Shown: piece after piece, positions 13,783 through 14,723 of the stretch | How the letters are laid out: every line of letters begins with the position of its first letter | How positions within the stretch are numbered: position 1 is the stretch's first letter | Assembly (NCBI GenBank): GCA_965603355.1 | Contig: CBFDCQ010000078.1 | Coordinates: forward strand, 1-14,723 | DNA: 14,723 bases | Reading direction: 5' to 3' | From: CBFDCQ01 sp965603355 | GTDB taxonomy: Bacteria > Hydrogenedentota > CAZGCA01 > CBFDCQ01 | Translations under genes and position numbers: made by a program | Notes under the pieces: model-generated | The model's input: only the letters and a program-made list of their open reading frames with translations | What the model was told of the DNA's origin: nothing | Database searches by the model: none

Positions 13783-13968
13783 ATGAAGGTAAGTGTGGAC
13801 GGGGATTTGTGCACGGGCTGCGGTCCTTGTGTGGACATTTGCCCGGAGGTGTTCGAGCTAGAAAGCGACGTTGCCAAGGTCAAGTTCGAAACAGTGCCCT
13901 CGGAGCTCGAACCGGCGTGTCGCGAAGCCATGGAAGAGTGCCCCACAGACGCTATCTCCGTGCAGTAG
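13783..13968 (+). CDS. Single-cluster [4Fe-4S] ferredoxin
   Basis: This 61-residue acidic ferredoxin has the single-cluster pattern: ligands C10, C13, C16 and C53 (LCTGCGPCVDICP, then ECP near the end), with C20 and C46 placed to form the disulfide known in the Pyrococcus/Thermotoga-type family. It would carry one low-potential electron in the cytoplasm for partners such as radical SAM enzymes or oxidoreductases. The ATG has AGAGGTGGG a few bases upstream. A 7-bp hairpin (13745-13763) lies just before that site and could modulate translation (inference). A related ferredoxin follows 189-198 nt downstream. Confidence 0.92.
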   Translation: MKVSVDGDLCTGCGPCVDICPEVFELESDVAKVKFETVPSELEPACREAMEECPTDAISVQ

Positions 13969-14007
13969 TTGCTGAAGAAGTACGTGCAAAACGCGGTGCT
14001 TCGACGA

Positions 14008-14027
14008 CCTGCGATGGGCCACGCAGG
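14008..14027. repeat. 6-bp hairpin between the ferredoxin genes
   Basis: CCTGCG (14008-14013) and CGCAGG (14022-14027) pair perfectly with an 8-base loop, 40 nt after the first ferredoxin stop. With no T-tract it is at most an RNA-stabilising or attenuating stem. Confidence 0.35.
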
Positions 14028-14166
14028 ACGCCGGCGCCTCAGTACTCTCTCCGGTATCGGGCCGACCGCTCGAGGGTATCACCTCTTTTTCCAAGCTGTA
14101 GTATAACTGAGGGATGCGACACAACATCGGTTAGCTGAACCTCACCAGAAAGCAGGGATGATCGTA

Positions 14167-14355
14167 GTGAAAGTAGTAGTTGACCAGGAGCTTTGCATAG
14201 GCGCCGGCCTCTGCACGGACATCTGCCCGGAGGTCTTCGAGCTGAACGGAGGTATCTCCACAGTAAGATCGGACGTCGTGCTTCCAAAGTATAAGGAAGC
14301 CTGCCTGGCTGCCGCTGAGGGATGTCCCACGGGAGCGATTTGCGTGGAAGAGTAA
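14167..14355 (+). CDS. Ferredoxin with second ligand replaced by Ala, probably [3Fe-4S]
   Basis: The product is 62 residues from GTG 14167, or 65 from ATG 14158. GTG is preferred because AGGG then sits 9 nt upstream instead of touching the start, and because MKVVVDQELC then aligns exactly with MKVSVDGDLC of the first ferredoxin. The cluster motif is CIGAGLC (C10, Ala13, C16 in this numbering), with C53 in GCP as the remaining ligand and C20/C46 as the likely disulfide pair. Ala in place of the second Cys is typical of [3Fe-4S] ferredoxins, such as those serving actinobacterial P450s, so this protein probably binds a three-iron cluster or a four-iron cluster with an open site. It looks like a diverged duplicate of the neighbouring gene (IC/CPEVFEL shared). 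Confidence 0.88.
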   Translation: MKVVVDQELCIGAGLCTDICPEVFELNGGISTVRSDVVLPKYKEACLAAAEGCPTGAICVEE

Positions 14356-14398
14356 GCTGCAGACCGTTTGAGTGCTGCAACTTGCACGGTGTTTGGGA

Positions 14399-14430
14399 GT
14401 CAGATAAGCCTACCGCCGTCGGTGGCTGAC
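14399..14430. repeat. Bulged 11-bp hairpin
   Basis: GTCA (14399-14402) pairs with TGAC (14427-14430), GCC (14408-14410) with GGC (14424-14426), and ACCG (14412-14415) with CGGT (14420-14423), closing a 4-base loop. It lies between the second ferredoxin and the next gene. No T-run follows, so it may be a leader element rather than a terminator. Confidence 0.35.
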
Positions 14431-14484
14431 AGGCAAGGAGGCAGCCGCTTGAAAAGGCAAAGTCGGCCTTGGGGAGGAAGGTAA

Positions 14485-14723
14485 ATGGGAGTACAAACGT
14501 CGGCATGTACAGTTAATTTAAGGGAGATGAGGGGGATGTCCATGGATGGCTATCAGGAATGGGAGGACGGGTGCACGCCGGACAAGAAAACCAGACAGTT
14601 GCTGATGCTAGCGCTTGCCTGCGTGTGCCGCTGCCCTCAGTGCACGCAGGAGCATGTTCAGGGAGCGCTTGAAGTCGGTGCCACTCGAGACGACGTGGCT
14701 GAGGTGATGCTCATGGCTTTCTA
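14485..14723 (+). CDS. AhpD-like carboxymuconolactone decarboxylase family protein, 3' end outside window
   Basis: An open frame of 79 codons runs off the right edge. It carries the family's redox motif RCPQCTQEH (C50, C53, H57), followed by VQGALEVGATRDDVAEVMLMAF, which matches the helical core of AhpD/CMD proteins. Members act as peroxidase partners, decarboxylases or thiol-disulfide proteins; the CxxCxxxH form favours a redox role. ATG 14485 is chosen because GGGGAGGAAGG lies just upstream; in-frame ATGs at 14527, 14536 and 14542 are alternatives, the last with GAGGGGG 6 nt before it. The N-terminal extension from 14485 (MGVQTSACTVNLRE) is not typical of the family. Extra cysteines C46 and C48 precede the motif. 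Its position after two ferredoxins suggests a small redox gene group. Confidence 0.75.
   Translation, partial: MGVQTSACTVNLREMRGMSMDGYQEWEDGCTPDKKTRQLLMLALACVCRCPQCTQEHVQGALEVGATRDDVAEVMLMAF

Noticed and set aside
14072..14090. Intrinsic terminator GAGG/CCTC followed by TTTTT
   Set aside because: The stem is only 4 bp with a 6-base loop, too weak to support.
1..14723. CRISPR array, transposase or complete insertion sequence
   Set aside because: No regularly spaced repeat array and no transposase or integrase motifs were found in the window.

Overview
This 14.7 kb stretch of moderately GC-rich bacterial chromosome suggests a strict anaerobe that runs reductive one-carbon (Wood-Ljungdahl type) chemistry. 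The signs are a MetF/MetV methylene-tetrahydrofolate reductase, a flavin/iron-sulfur electron-transfer protein with a C-terminal FlpD/MvhD-like domain, an AhbC-type radical SAM enzyme of the siroheme-dependent heme route, small 3Fe/4Fe ferredoxins and sensors carrying cysteine-rich 'two-CW' modules. I cannot name the species; Deltaproteobacteria-like or candidate-phylum anaerobes would fit.

Layout. (1) 1-1664 looks like the end of an integrated or decayed accessory segment. It has the 3' part of an unrecognised protein gene, a scrap of a multiheme-cytochrome gene, a cluster of 16-bp repeats, and then only the 3' half of a tRNA-Arg gene, which resembles an attachment-site scar. (2) 1795-8247 reads leftward (minus strand): FAD/Fe-S oxidoreductase, metV (ATGA overlap), metF, a CheY-like receiver, a histidine kinase with an N-terminal two-CW domain, and a MerR regulator ending in a half-CW cysteine cluster. 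The MerR gene also has its own candidate promoter with two palindromes. (3) 8248-8597 is a divergent control region with two good sigma70-type promoters lying over each other. (4) 8598-13147 reads rightward: ahbC-like gene, a large soluble GAF/PAS histidine kinase, and its NarL-type response regulator. (5) 13148-13782 holds no convincing gene but has many inverted repeats, including an 18-bp perfect pair, and a 13-C tract. (6) 13783-14723 carries two single-cluster ferredoxins, one typical 4Fe and one with the second ligand changed to Ala (3Fe type), and the start of an AhpD-like carboxymuconolactone decarboxylase family gene that runs off the window.

How it may work together (inference): the oxidoreductase would pass electrons from NAD(P)H or another carrier through its Fe-S and FlpD-like domains to MetV/MetF for methylene-THF reduction. 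The receiver, two-CW kinase and MerR protein downstream would sense redox or metal state through their cysteines and tune this or related genes. The divergent ahbC/two-component cluster may use the shared promoter region so that the two directions compete.
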